Source: Eutreptiella sp. 'Long Island Sound 2002' (Eukaryota; Euglenozoa; Euglenophyceae; Eutreptiales; Eutreptiaceae). Taken from it: 64,000 bases of DNA. The stretch is taken from the NCBI GenBank assembly GCA_964036045.1, contig OZ038398.1:31503380-31567379 (forward strand), given 5' to 3'. A program made the translations under genes and the position numbers. Positions 14,201 through 30,200 of the stretch are shown one piece after another (within the stretch, counting starts at the first letter, position 1; the number at the start of each line of letters is the position of its first letter). The notes below the pieces were generated by a model. It had not been told where the DNA came from. It saw only the letters and a program-made list of their open reading frames with translations, and ran no database searches.

Positions 14201-17200
14201 GCAACTTGATGCAACCTGATGCAACGTGATGCAACCTGATGCAACCTGATGCAACCTGATGCAACCTGATGCAACTTGATGCAACCTGATGCAACTTGAT
14301 GCAACCTGATGCAACTTGATGCAACTTGATGTGATGCAACCTGATGCAACTTGATGCAACTGGATGCAACTTGATGCACCTGGATGCAACTTGATGCAAC
14401 TTGATGCAACTTGATGCAACTTGATGCAACTTGATGCAACTTGATGCAACTTGATGCAACTTGATGCAACTTGATGCAACTTGATGCAACTTGATGCAAC
14501 TTGATGCAACTTGATGCAACTTGATGCATCTTGATGCAACTTGATGCAACTTGATGCAACTTGATGCAACTTGATGCAACTTGATGCAACTTGATGCATC
14601 TTGATGCAACTTGATGCAACTTGATGCAACTTGATGCATCTTGATGCAACTTGATGCAACTTGATGCAACTTGATGCAACTTGATGCAACTTGATGCAAC
14701 TTGATGCAACTTGATGCAACTTGATGCAACTTGATGCAACTTGATGCAACTTGATGCAACTTGATGCAACTTGATGCATCTTGATGCAACTTGATGCAAC
14801 TTGATGCAACTTGATGCAACTTGATGCAACTTGATGCAACTTGATGCATCTTGATGCAACTTGATGCAACTTGATGCAACTTGATGCAACTTGATGCAAC
14901 TTGATGCATCTTGATGCAACTTGATGCAACTTGATGCAACTTGATGCAACTTGATGCAACTTGATGCAACTTGATGCAACTTGATGCAACTTGATGCAAC
15001 GTGATGCAACTTGATGCAACTTGATGCAACCTGATGCAACTTGATGCAACCTGATGCAACTTGATGCAACCTGATGCAACTTGATGCAACCTGATGCAAC
15101 TTGATGCAACTGGATGCAACTTGATGCAACTCGATGCAACTTGATGCATCTTGATGCAACTTGATGCAACTTGATGCAACTTGATGCAACTTGATGCAAC
15201 TTGATGCAACTTGATGCAACTTGATGCATCTTCATGCAACTTGATGCAACTTGATGCAACTTGATGCATCTTGATGCAACTTGATGCAACTTGATGCAAC
15301 TTGATGCAACTTGATGCAACTTGATGCAACTTGATGCAACTTGATGCAACTTGATGCAACTTGATGCAACTTGATGCAACTTGATGCAACTTGATGCAAC
15401 TTGATGCAACTTGATGCATCTTGATGCAACTTGATGCAACTTGATGCAACTTGATGCAACTTGATGCAACTTGATGCAACTTGATGCAACTTGATGCATC
15501 TTGATGCAACTTGATGCAACTTGATGCAACTTGATGCAACTTGATGCAACGTGATGCAACTTGATGCAACGTGATGCAACTTGATGCAACTTGATGCAAC
15601 TTGATGCATTTTGATGCAACTTGATGCAACTTGATGCAACTTGATGCAACTTGATGCAACTTGATGCAACTTGATGCAACTTGATGCAACTTGATGCAAC
15701 TTGATGCAACTTGATGCAACTTGATGCAACTTGATGCAACTTGATGCAACTTGATGCAACTTGATGCAACTTCATGCAACTTGATGCAACTTGATGCAAC
15801 TTGATGCAACTTGATGCAACTTGATGCAACTTGATGCAACTTGATGCAACTTGATGCAACTTGATGCAACTTGATGCAACTTGATGCAACTTGATGCAAC
15901 TTGATGCAACTTGATGCAACTTGATGCATCTTGATGCAACTTGATGCAACTTGATGCAACTTGATGCATCTTGATGCAACTTGATGCAACTTGATGCAAC
16001 TTGATGCATCTTGATGCAACTTGATGCAACTTGATGCAACTTGATGCAACTTGATGCAACTTGATGCAACTTGATGCAACGTGATGCAACCTGATGCAAC
16101 GTGATGCAACCTGATGCAACGTGATGCAACCTGATGCAACTTGATGCAACCTGATGCAACTTGATGCAACCTGATGCAACTTGATGCAACCTGATGCAAC
16201 CTGATGCAACTTGATGCAACCTGATGCAACTTGATGCAACCTGATGCAACTTGATGCAACTTGATGCAACTTGATGCAACTTGATGCAACCTGATGCAAC
16301 CTGATGCAACTTGATGCAACCTGATGCAACTTGATGCAACCTGATGCAACTTGATGCAACCTGATGCAACTTGATGCAACTCGATGCAACTTGATGCAAC
16401 TCGATGCAACTTGATGCAACTTGATGCAACTTGATGCAACTTGATGCAACTTGATGCAACTTGATGCAACTTGATGCAACTTGATGCAACTTGATGCAAC
16501 TTGATGCAACTTGATGCAGCTTGATGCAACTTGATGCAACTTGATGCAACTTGATGCAACTTGATGCAACTTGATGCAACTTGATGCAACTTGATGCAAC
16601 GTGATGCATTTTGATGCAACTTGATGCAACTTGATGCAACTTGATGCAACTTGATGCAACTTGATGCAACTTGATGCAACTTGATGCAACTTGATGCAAC
16701 TTGATGCATCTTGATGCAACTTGATGCAACTTGATGCAACTTGATGCATCTTGATGCAACTTGATGCAACTTGATGCAACTTGCTGCAACTTGATGCAAC
16801 TTGGTGCAACTTGATGCAACTTGATGCAACTTGATGCAACGTGATGCAACCTGATGCAACCTGATGCAACCTGATGCAACCTGATGCAACTTGATGCAAC
16901 CTGATGCAACTTGATGCAAGCTGATGCAACTTGATGCAACCTGATGCAACTTGATGCAACTTGATGCAACTTGATGCAACTCGATGCAACTTGATGCAAC
17001 TTGATGCAACTTGATGCAACTTGATGCAACTTGATGCAACTTGATGCAACTTGATGCAACTTGATGCAACTTGATGCAACTTGATGCAACCTGATGCAAC
17101 CTGATGCAACCTGATGCAACTTGATGCAACCTGATGCAACTTGATGCAACCTGATGCAACTTGATGCAACCTGATGCAACTTGATGCAACCTGATGCAAC

Positions 17201-20200
17201 TTGATGCAACCTGATGCACCTTGATGCAACTTGATAGAACTTGATGCAACTCGATGCATCTTGATGCAACTCGATGCAACTCGATGCAACTCGATGCAAC
17301 TCGATGCAACTCGATGCAACTGGATGCAACTGGATGCATCTGGATGCAACTTGATGCATCTGGATGCAACTTGATGCAACTTGATGCAACTTGATGCAAC
17401 TTGATGCAACTTGATGCAACTTGATGCAACTTGATGCAACTTGATGCAACTTGATGCAACTTGATGCAACTTGATGCAACTTGAAGCAACTTGATGCAAC
17501 TTGATGCAACTTGATGCATCTTGATGCAACTTGATGCAACTTGATGCAACTTGATGCAACTTGATGCAACTTGATGCACCTTGATGCAACTTGATGCACC
17601 TTGATGCAACTTGATGCAACTTGATGCAACTTGATGCAACTTGATGCAACTTGATGCAACTTGATGCAACTTGATGCAACTTGATGCAACTTGATGCATC
17701 TTGATGCAACTTGATGCAACTTGATGCAACTTGATGCAACTTGATGCAACTTGATGCATCTTGATGCAACTTGATGCATCTTGATGCAACTTGATGCATC
17801 TGGATGCAACTTGATGCAACTTGATGCAACTTGATGCAACTTGATGCAACTTGATGCAACTTGATGCAACTTGATGCAACTTGATGCAACTTGATGCAAC
17901 TTGATGCATCTTGATGCAACTTGATGCAACTTGATGCAACTTGATGCAACTTGATGCAACTTGATGCACCTTGATGCAACTTGATGCACCTTGATGCAAC
18001 TTGATGCATCTTGATGCAACTTGATGCAACTTGATGCAACTTGATGCAACTTGATGCAACTTGATGCAACTTGATGCAACTTGATGCATCTTGATGCAAC
18101 TTGATGCAACTTGATGCAACTTGATGCAACTTGATGCAACTTGATGCATCTTGATGCAACTTGATGCATCTTGATGCAACTTGATGCAACTTGATGCAAC
18201 TTGATGCAACTTGATGCAACTTGATGCAACTTGATGCAACTTGATGCAACTTGATGCAACTTGATGCAACTTGATGCAACTTGATGCAACTTGATGCAAC
18301 TTGATGCAACTTGATGCAACTTGATGCAACTTGATGCAACTTGATGCAACTTGAAGCCACTTGATGCATCTTGATGCAACTTGATGCAACTTGATGCAAC
18401 TTGATGCAACTTGATGCAACTTGATGCAACTTGATGCAACTTGATGCAACTTGATGCAACTTGATGCAACTTGATGCAACTTGATGCAACTTGATGCAAC
18501 TTGATGCATCTTGATGCAACTTGATGCAACTTGATGCAACTTGATGCAACTTGATGCAACTTGATGCAACTTGATGCAACTTGATGCAACTTGATGCAAC
18601 TTGATGCAACTTGATGCAACTTGATGCAACTTGATGCAACTTGATGCAACTTGATGCAACTTGATGCAACTTGATGCAACTTGATGCAACTTGATGCAAC
18701 TTGATGCATCTTGATGCAACTTGATGCAACTTGATGCAACTTGATGCAACTTGATGCAACTTGATGCAACTTGATGCAACTTGATGCAACTTGATGCAAC
18801 TTGATGCAACTTGATGCAACTTGATGCAACTTGATGCAACTTGATGCAACTTGATGCATCTTGATGCAACTTGATGCAACTTGATGCAACTTGATGCAAC
18901 TTGATGCAACGTGATGCAACTTGATGCAACTTGATGCAACTTGATGCAACTTGATGCATCTTGATGCAACTTGATGCAACTTGATGCAACTTGATGCAAC
19001 TTGATGCAACTTGATGCAACTTGATGCAACTTGATGCAAATTGATGCAACTTGATGCAACTTGATGCAACTTGATGCAACTTGATGCATCTTGATGCAAC
19101 TTGATGCAACTTGATGCAACTTGATGCAACTTGATGCAACTTGATGCAACTTGATGCAACTTGATGCAACTTGATGCAATTTGATGCAACTTGATGCAAC
19201 TTGATGCAACTTGATGCATCTTGATGCAACTTGATGCAACGTGATGCAACTTGATGCAACGTGATGCAACGTGATGCAACTTGATGCAACTTGATGCATC
19301 TTGATGCAACTTGATGCATCTTGATGCAACTTGATGCACCTTGATGCAACTTGATGCAACTTCATGCAACTTGATGCATCTTGATGCAACTTGATGCATC
19401 TTGATGCAACTTGATGCATCTTGATGCAACTTGATGCATCTTGATGCAACTTGATGCATCTTGATGCAAGTTGATGCAACTTGATGCAACTTGATGCAAC
19501 TTGATGCAACTTGATGCAACTTGATGCAACTTGATGCAACTTGATGCAACTTGATGCAACTTGATGCAACTTGATGCAACTTGATGCAACTTGATGCAAC
19601 TTGATGCAACTTGATGCAACTTGATGCATCTTGATGCAACTTGATGCATCTTGATGCAACTTGATGCATCGTGATGCAACTTGATGCAACTTGATGCAAC
19701 TTGATGCATCTTGATGCAACTTGATGCAACTTAATGCAACTTGATGCAACTTGATGCATCTTGATGCAACTTGATGCAACTTGATGCAACTTGATGCATC
19801 TTGATGCAACTCGATGCATCTTGATGCAACTCGATGCAACTGGATGCAACTCAATGCAACTGGATGCAACTCGATGCAACTCGATGCAACTCGATGCATC
19901 TGGATGCAACTTGATGCATCTGGATGCAACTTGATGCATCTGGATGCAACTTGATGCAACTTGATGCAACTTCATGCAACTTGATGCATCTTGATGCAAC
20001 TTGATGCATCTTGATGCAACTTGATGCATCTTGATGCAACTTGATGCATCGTGATGCAACTTGATGCAACTTGATGCAACTTGATGCAACTTGATGCAAC
20101 TTGATGCAACTTGATGCAACTTGATGCAACTTGATGCAACTTGATGCAACTTGATGCAACTTGATGCAACTTGATGCATCTTGATGCAACTTGATGCATC

Positions 20201-20879
20201 TTGATGCAACTTGATGCATCTTGATGCAACTTGATGCATCTGGATGCAACTTGATGCAACGTGATGCAACTTGATGCAACTTGATGCAACTTGATGCAAC
20301 TTGATGCAACTTGATGCAACTTGATGCAACTTGATGCAACTTGATGCATCTTGATGCAACTTGATGCAACTTGATGCAACTTGATGCAACTTGATGCAAC
20401 TTGATGCAACTTGATGCAACTTGATGCAACTTGATGCAACTTGATGCAACTTGATGCATTTTGATGCAACTTGATGCAACTTGATGCAACTTGATGCAAC
20501 TTGATGCAACTTGATGCAACTTGATGCAACTTGATGCAACTTGATGCATCTTGATGCAACTTGATGCAACTTGATGCATCTTGATGCAACTTGATGCAAC
20601 TTGATGCAACTTGATGCAACTGGATGCAACTTGATGCAACTGGATGCAACTTGATGCAACTTGATGCAACTTGATGCAACTTGATGCAACTTGATGCAAC
20701 TTGATGCAACTTCATGCAACTTGATGCAACTTGATGCAACTTGATGCAACTTGATGCATCTTGATGCAACTTGATGCATCTTGATGCAACTTGATGCAAC
20801 TTGATGCAACTTGATGCAACTTGATGCAACTTGATGCAACTTGATGCAACTTGATGCAACTTGATGCAACTTGATGCAA

Positions 20880-20918
20880 CTTGATGCATCAAGACTTGAT
20901 GCAACTTGATGCATCAAG
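20880..20918. repeat. Two perfect 14-bp palindromes in the satellite
   Basis: CTTGATGCATCAAG, identical to its own reverse complement, occurs at 20880-20893 and again at 20905-20918. It arises where a GATGCATC variant unit is followed by AAG instead of TTG, so two half-units face each other. This is a local head-to-head inversion of the decamer in an otherwise strictly head-to-tail array. Similar AAG junctions were not seen elsewhere in the window. Confidence 0.75.
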
Positions 20919-23900
20919 ACTTGATGCGACTTGATGCATCTTGATGCAACTTGATGCAACTTGATGCAACTTGATGCAACTTGATGCATCTTGATGCAAC
21001 TTGATGCAACTTGATGCAACTTGATGCAACTTGATGCAACTTGATGCAACTTGATGCAACTTGATGCAACTTGATGCAACTTGATGCAACTTGATGCAAC
21101 TTGATGCATCTTGATGCAACTTGATGCATCTTGATGCAACTTGATGCATCTTGATGCAACTTGATGCAACTTGATGCAACTTGATGCAACTTGATGCAAC
21201 TTGATGCAACTTGATGCAACTTGATGCAACTTGATGCAACTTGATGCAACTTGATGCAACTTGATGCAACTTGATGCATCTTGATGCAACTTGATGCAAC
21301 TTGATGCAACTTCATGCATCTTCATGCAACTTGATGCATCTTGATGCAACTTGATGCATCTTGATGCAACTTGATGCATCTTGATGCAACTTGATGCAAC
21401 TTGATGCAACTTGATGCAACTTGATGCAACTTGATGCAACCTGATGCAACTTGATGCAACCTGATGCAACTTGATGCAACCTGATGCAACTCGATGCAAC
21501 ATGATGCAACTTGATGCAACTTGATGCAACTTGATGCAACTTGATGCAACTTGATGCAACTTGATGCATCTTGATGCAACTTGATGCAACTTGATGCAAC
21601 TTGATGCATCTTGATGCAACTTGATGCAACTTGATGCAACTTGATGCAACTTGATGCAACTTGATGCAACTTGATGCAACTTGATGCAACTTGATGCATC
21701 TGGATGCAACTTGATGCATCTTGATGCAACTTGATGCAACTTGATGCAACTTGATGCAACTTGATGCAACTTGATGCAACTTGATGCAACTTGATGCAAC
21801 TTGATGCAACTTCATGCAACTTCATGCAACTTCATGCAACTTGATGCAACTTCATGCAACTTGATGCATCTTGATGCAACTTGATGCATCTTGATGCAAC
21901 TTGATGCATCTTGATGCAACTTGATGCAACTTGATGCATCTTGATGCAACTTGATGCAACTTGATGCATCTTGATGCAACTTGATGCAACTTGATGCAAC
22001 TTGATGCAACTTGATGCAACTTGATGCAACTTGATGCAACTTGATGCAACTTGATGCAACTTGATGCAACTTGATGCAACTTGATGCAACTTGATGCAAC
22101 TTGATGCAACTTGATGCAACTTGATGCAACTTGATGCAACTTGATGCAACTTGATGCAACTTGATGCAACTTGATGCAACTTGATGCAACTTGATGCAAC
22201 TTCATGCAACTTGATGCAACTTGATGCAACTTAATGCAACTTGATGCATCTTGATGCAACTTGATGCATCTTGATGCAACTTGATGCAACTTGATGCAAC
22301 TTGATGCAACTTGATGCAACTTGATGCAACTTGATGCAACTTGATGCAACTTGATGCAACTTGATGCAACTTGATGCAACTTGATGCAACTTGATGCAAC
22401 TTGATGCAACTTGATGCAACTTGATGCAACTTGATGCAACTTGATGCAACTTGATGCAACTTGATGCAACTTGACGCAACTTGATGCAACTTGATGCAAC
22501 TTGATGCAACTTGATGCATCTTGATGCAACTTGATGCAACTTGATGCATCTTGATGCAACTTGATGCAACTTGATGCATCTTGATGCAACTTGATGCAAC
22601 TTGATGCAACTTGATGCAACTTGATGCAACTTGATGCAACTTGATGCAACTTGATGCATCTTGATGCAACTTGATGCAACTTGATGCAACTTGATGCAAC
22701 TTGATGCAACTTGATGCATCTTGATGCAACTTGATGCATCTTGATGCAACTTGATGCATCTTGATGCATCTTGATGCAACTTGATGCATCTTGATGCAAC
22801 TTGATGCAACTTGATGCAACTTGATGCAACTTGATGCAACTTGATGCAACTTGATGCAACTTGATGCAACTTGATGCAACTTGATGCAACTTGATGCAAC
22901 TTGATGCATCTTGATGCAACTTGATGCAACTTGATGCAACTTGATGCAACTTGATGCAACTTGATGCAACTTGATGCAACTTGATGCAACTTGATGCAAC
23001 TTGATGCAACTTGATGCAACTTGATGCAACCTGATGCAACTTGATGCAACCTGATGCAACTTGATGCAACCTGATGCAACTTGATGCAACCTGATGCAAC
23101 TTGATGCAACATCATGCAACTTGATGCAACTTGATGCAACTTGATGCAACTTGATGCAACTTGATGCATCTTGATGCAACTTGATGCAACTTGATGCAAC
23201 TTGATGCATCTTGATGCAACTTGATGCATCTTGATGCAACTCGATGCAACTGGATGCAACTCGATGCAACTGGATGCAACTCGATGCAACTTGATGCAAC
23301 TTGATGCAACTTGATGCAACTTGATGCAACTTGATGCAACTTGATGCAACTTGATGCAACTTGATGCAACTTGATGCAACTTGATGCAACTTGATGCAAC
23401 TTGATGCAACTTGATGCAACTTGATGCAACTTGATGCAACTTGATGCAACTTGATGCAACTTGATGCAACTTGATGCAACTTGATGCAACTTGATGCATC
23501 TTGATGCAACTTGATGCAACTTGATGCAACTTGATGCAACTTGATGCAACTTGATGCAACTTGATGCAACTTGATGCAACTTGATGCAACTTGATGCAAC
23601 TTGATGCAACTTGATGCAACTTGATGCAACTTGATGCAACTTGATGCAACTTGATGCAACTTGATGCAACTTGATGCAACTTGATGCAACTTGATGCAAC
23701 TTGATGCAACTTGATGCAACTTGATGCAACTTGATGCAACTTGATGCAACTTGATGCAACTTGATGCAACTTGATGCAACTTGATGCAACTTGATGCAAC
23801 TTGATGCATCTTGATGCATCTTGATGCAACTTGATGCAACTTGATGCAACTTGATGCAACTTGATGCAACTTGATGCAACTTGATGCAACTTGATGCAAC

Positions 23901-26900
23901 TTGATGCAACTTGGTGCAACTTGATGCAACTTGATGCAACTTGATGCATCTTGATGCAACTCGATGCAACTCGATGCAACTCGATGCAACTGGATGCAAC
24001 TCGATGCAACTTGATGCATCTTGATGCAACTTGATGCAACTTGATGCAACTTGATGCAACTTGATGCAACTTGATGCAACTTGATGCAACTTGATGCAAC
24101 TTGATGCAACTTGATGCAACTTGATGCAACTTGATGCAACTTGATGCAACTTGATGCATCTTGATGCAACTTGATGCAACTTGATGCATCTTGATGCAAC
24201 TTGATGCATCTTGATGCAACTTGATGCAACTTGATGCAACTTGATGCAACTTGATGCAACTTGATGCAACTTGATGCAACTTGATGCAACTTGATGCAAC
24301 TTGATGCAACTTGATGCAACTTGATGCAACTTGATGCAACTTGATGCATCTTGATGCAACTTGATGCATCTTGATGCAACTTGATGCATCTTGATGCAAC
24401 TTGATGCATCTTGATGCATCTTGATGCAACTTGATGCATCTTGATGCAACTTGATGCAACTTGATGCAACTTGATGCAACTTGATGCAACTTGATGCAAC
24501 TTGATGCAACTTGATGCAACTTGATGCAACTTGATGCAACTTGATGCAACTTGATGCAACTTGATGCAACTTGATGCAACTTGATGCAACTTGATGCAAC
24601 TTGATGCAACTTGATGCAACTTGATGCAACTTGATGCAACTTGATGCAACTTGATGCAACTTGATGCAACCTGATGCAACTTGATGCAACTTGATGCAAC
24701 CTGATGCAACCTGATGCAACTTGATGCAACATCATGCAACTTGATGCAACTTGATGCAACTTGATGCAACTTGATGCAACTTGATGCAACTTGATGCAAC
24801 TTGATGCAACTTGATGCAACTTGATGCAACTTGATGCAACTTGATGCAACTTGATGCAACTTGATGCAACTTGATGCAACTTGATGCAACTTGATGCAAC
24901 TTGATGCAACTTGATGCAACTTGATGCAACTTGATGCAACTTGATGCAACTTGATGCAACTTGATGCATCTTGATGCAACTTGATGCAACTTGATGCAAC
25001 TTGATGCAACTTGATGCAACTTGATGCAACCTGATGCAACTTGATGCAACATCATGCAACTTGATGCAACTTGATGCAACTTGATGCAACCTGATGCAAC
25101 TTGATGCAACTTGATGCAACCTGATGCAACCTGATGCAACTTGATGCAACATCATGCAACTTGATGCAACTTGATGCAACTTGATGCAACTTGATGCAAC
25201 TTGATGCAACTTGATGCAACTTGATGCAACTTGATGCAACTTGATGCAACTTGATGCAACTTGATGCAACTTGATGCAACTTGATGCAACTTGATGCAAC
25301 TTGATGCAACTTGATGCAACTTGATGCAACTTGATGCAACTTGATGCAACTTGATGCAACTTGATGCAACTTGATGCAACTTGATGCATCTTGATGCAAC
25401 TTGATGCAACTTGATGCAACTTGATGCAACTTGATGCAACTTGATGCAACTTGATGCAACTTGATGCAACTTGATGCAACTTGATGCAACTTGATGCAAC
25501 TTGATGCAACTTGATGCAACTTGATGCAACTTGATGCAACTTGATGCAACTTGATGCAACTTGATGCAACTTGATGCAACTTGATGTATCTTGATGCATC
25601 TTGATGCAACTTGATGCATCTTGATGCAACTTGATGCAACTTGATGCAACTTGATGCAACTTGATGCAACTTGATGCAACTTGATGCAACTTGATGCAAC
25701 TTGATGCAACTTGATGCAACTTGATGCAACTTGATGCAACTTGATGCAACTTGATGCAACTTGATGCATCTTGATGCATCTTGATGCAACTTGATGCAAC
25801 TTGATGCAACTTGATGCAACTTGATGCAACTTGATGCAACTTGATGCAACTTGATGCAACTTGATGCAACTTGGTGCAACTTGATGCAACTTGATGCAAC
25901 TTGATGCAACTTGATGCAACTTGATGCAACTTGATGCAACTTGATGCAACTTGATGCAACTTGATGCAACTTGATGCAACTTGATGCAACTTGATGCAAC
26001 TTGATGCAACTTGATGCATCTTGATGCAACTTGATGCAACTTGATGCATCTTGATGCATCTTGATGCAACTTGATGCAACTTGATGCAACTTGATGCAAC
26101 TTGATGCAACTTGATGCAACTTGATGCAACTTGATGCAACTTGATGCAACTTGATGCAACTTGATGCAACTTGATGCATCTGGATGCAACTTGATGCATC
26201 TGGATGCAACTTGATGCATCTTGATGCAACTTGATGCAACTTGATGCAACTTGATTGCAACTTGATGCAACTTGATGCAACTTGATGCAACTTGATGCAA
26301 CTTGATGCAACTTGATGCAACTTCATGCAACTTCATGCAACTTCATGCAACTTGATGCAACTTCATGCAACTTGATGCATCTTGATGCAACTTGATGCAT
26401 CTTGATGCAACTTGATGCATCTTGATGCAACTTGATGCAACTTGATGCATCTTGATGCAACTTGATGCAACTTGATGCATCTTGATGCAACTTGATGCAA
26501 CTTGATGCAACTTGATGCAACTTGATGCAACTTGATGCAACTTGATGCAACTTGATGCAACTTGATGCAACTTGATGCAACTTGATGCAACTTGATGCAA
26601 CTTGATGCAACTTGATGCAACTTGATGCAACTTGATGCAACTTGATGCAACTTGATGCAACTTGATGCAACTTGATGCAACTTGATGCAACTTGATGCAA
26701 CTTGATGCATCTTGATGCAACTTGATGCATCTTGATGCAACTTGATGCAACTTGATGCAACTTGATGCAACTTGATGCAACTTGATGCAACTTGATGCAA
26801 CTTGATGCAACTTGATGCATCTTGATGCAACTTGATGCAACTTGATGCAACTTGATGCAACTTGATGCATCTTGATGCAACTTGATGCAACTTGATGCAA

Positions 26901-27200
26901 CTTGATGCAACTTGATGCAACTTGATGCAACTTGATGCAACTTGATGCAACTTGATGCAACTTGATGCAACTTGATGCAACTTGATGCAACTTGATGCAA
27001 CTTGATGCAACTTGATGCAACTTGATGCAACTTGATGCAACTTGATGCATCTTGATGCAACTTGATGCATCTTGATGCATCTTGATGCAACTTGATGCAA
27101 CTTGATGCAACTTGATGCATCTTGATGCAACTTGATGCAACTTGATGCAACTTGATGCAACTTGATGCAACTTGATGCAACTTGATGCATCTTGATGCAA

Positions 27201-30200
27201 CTTCATGCAACTTGATGCAACTTGATGCAACTTGATGCAACTTGATGCATCTTGATGCAACTTGATGCATCTTGATGCATCTTGATGCATCTTGATGCAT
27301 CTTGATGCAACTTGATGCATCTTGATGCAACTTGATGCAACTTGATGCAACTTGATGCAACTTGATGCAACTTGATGCAACTTGATGCAACTTGATGCAA
27401 CTTGATGCAACTTGATGCAACTTGATGCAACTTGATGCAACTTGATGCATCTTGATGCAACTTGATGCATCTTGATGCAACTTGATGCAACTTGATGCAA
27501 CTTGATGCAACTTGATGCAACTTGATGCAACTTGATGCAACTTGATGCAACTTGATGCAACTTGATGCAACTTGATGCAACTTGATGCAACTTGATGCAA
27601 CTTGATGCATCTTGATGCAACTTGATGCATCTTGATGCAACTTGATGCAACTTGATGCAACTTGATGCAACTTGATGCAACTTGATGCAACTTGATGCAA
27701 CTTGATGCAACTTGATGCAACTTGATGCAACCTGATGCAACTTGATGCAACCTGATGCAACTTGATGCAACCTGATGCAACTTGATGCAACCTGATGCAA
27801 CTTGATGCAACCTGATGCAACTTGATGCAACATCATGCAACTTGATGCAACTTGATGCAACTTGATGCAACTTGATGCAACTTGATGCAACTTGATGCAT
27901 CTTGATGCAACTTGATGCAACTTGATGCAACTTGATGCATCTTGATGCAACTTGATGCATCTTGATGCAACTCGATGCAACTGGATGCAACTCGATGCAA
28001 CTGGATGCAACTCGATGCAACTTGATGCAACTTGATGCAACTTGATGCAACTTGATGCAACTTGATGCAACTTGATGCAACTTGATGCAACTTGATGCAA
28101 CTTGATGCAACTTGATGCAACTTGATGCAACTTGATGCAACTTGATGCAACTTGATGCAACTTGATGCAACTTGATGCAACTTGATGCAACTTGATGCAA
28201 CTTGATGCATCTTGATGCAACTTGATGCAACTTGATGCAACTTGATGCAACTTGATGCAACTTGATGCAACTTGATGCAACTTGATGCAACTTGATGCAA
28301 CTTGATGCAACTTGATGCAACTTGATGCAACTTGATGCAACTTGATGCAACTTGATGCAACTTGATGCAACTTGATGCAACTTGATGCAACTTGATGTAT
28401 CTTGATGCATCTTGATGCAACTTGATGCATCTTGATGCAACTTGATGCAACTTGATGCAACTTGATGCAACTTGATGCAACTTGATGCAACTTGATGCAA
28501 CTTGATGCAACTTGATGCAACTTGATGCAACTTGATGCAACTTGATGCAACTTGATGCAACTTGATGCAACTTGATGCAACTTGATGCAACTTGATGCAA
28601 CTTGATGCAACTTGATGCATCTTGATGCATCTTGATGCAACTTGATGCAACTTGATGCAACTTGATGCAACTTGATGCAACTTGATGCAACTTGATGCAA
28701 CTTGATGCAACTTGATGCAACTTGGTGCAACTTGATGCAACTTGATGCAACTTGATGCAACTTGATGCATCTTGATGCAACTCGATGCAACTGGATGCAA
28801 CTCGATGCAACTGGATGCAACTCGATGCAACTTGATGCATCTTGATGCAACTTGATGCAACTTGATGCAACTTGATGCAACTTGATGCAACTTGATGCAA
28901 CTTGATGCAACTTGATGCAACTTGATGCAACTTGATGCAACTTGATGCAACTTGATGCAACTTGATGCAACTTGATGCAACTTGATGCAACTTGATGCAA
29001 CTTGATGCAACTTGATGCAACTTGATGCATCTTGATGCAACTTGATGCAACTTGATGCATCTTGATGCAACTTGATGCAACTTGATGCAACTTGATGCAA
29101 CTTGATGCAACTTGATGCAACTTGATGCAACTTGATGCAACTTGATGCAACTTGATGCAACTTGATGCAACTTGATGCAACTTGATGCAACTTGATGCAA
29201 CTTGATGCAACTTGATGCAACTTGATGCAACTTGATGCAACTTGATGCAACTTGATGTATCTTGATGCATCTTGATGCAACTTGATGCATCTTGATGCAA
29301 CTTGATGCAACTTGATGCAACTTGATGCAACTTGATGCAACTTGATGCAACTTGATGCAACTTGATGCAACTTGATGCATCTTGATGCAACTTCATGCAA
29401 CTTGATGCAACTTGATGCAACTTGATGCATCTTGATGCAACTTGATGCAACTTGATGCATCTTGATGCAACTTGATGCAACTTGATGCAACTTGATGCAT
29501 CTTGATGCAACTTCATGCAACTTGATGCAACTTGATGCAACTTGATGCAACTTGATGCGACTTCATGCAACTTGATGCATCTTGATGCAACTTGATGCAT
29601 CTTGATGCAACTTGATGCAACTTGATGCATCTTGATGCAACTTGATGCAACTTGATGCAACTTGATGCATCTTGATGCAACTTCATGCAACTTGATGCAA
29701 CTTGATGCAACTTGATGCATCTTGATGCAACTTGATGCAACTTGATGCATCTTGATGCAACTTGATGCAACTTGATGCAACTTGATGCATCTTGATGCAA
29801 CTTCATGCAACTTGATGCAACTTGATGCAACTTGATGCAACTTGATGCATCTTGATGCATCTTGATGCATCTTGATGCATCTTGATGCAACTTGATGCAT
29901 CTTGATGCAACTTGATGCAACTTGATGCAACTTGATGCAACTTGATGCAACTTGATGCAACTTGATGCAACTTGATGCAACTTGATGCAACTTGATGCAA
30001 CTTGATGCAACTTGATGCAACTTGATGCATCTTGATGCAACTTGATGCATCTTGATGCAACTTGATGCAACTTGATGCAACTTGATGCAACTTGATGCAA
30101 CTTGATGCAACTTGATGCAACTTGATGCAACTTGATGCAACTTGATGCAACTTGATGCAACTTGATGCAACTTGATGCATCTTGATGCAACTTGATGCAT

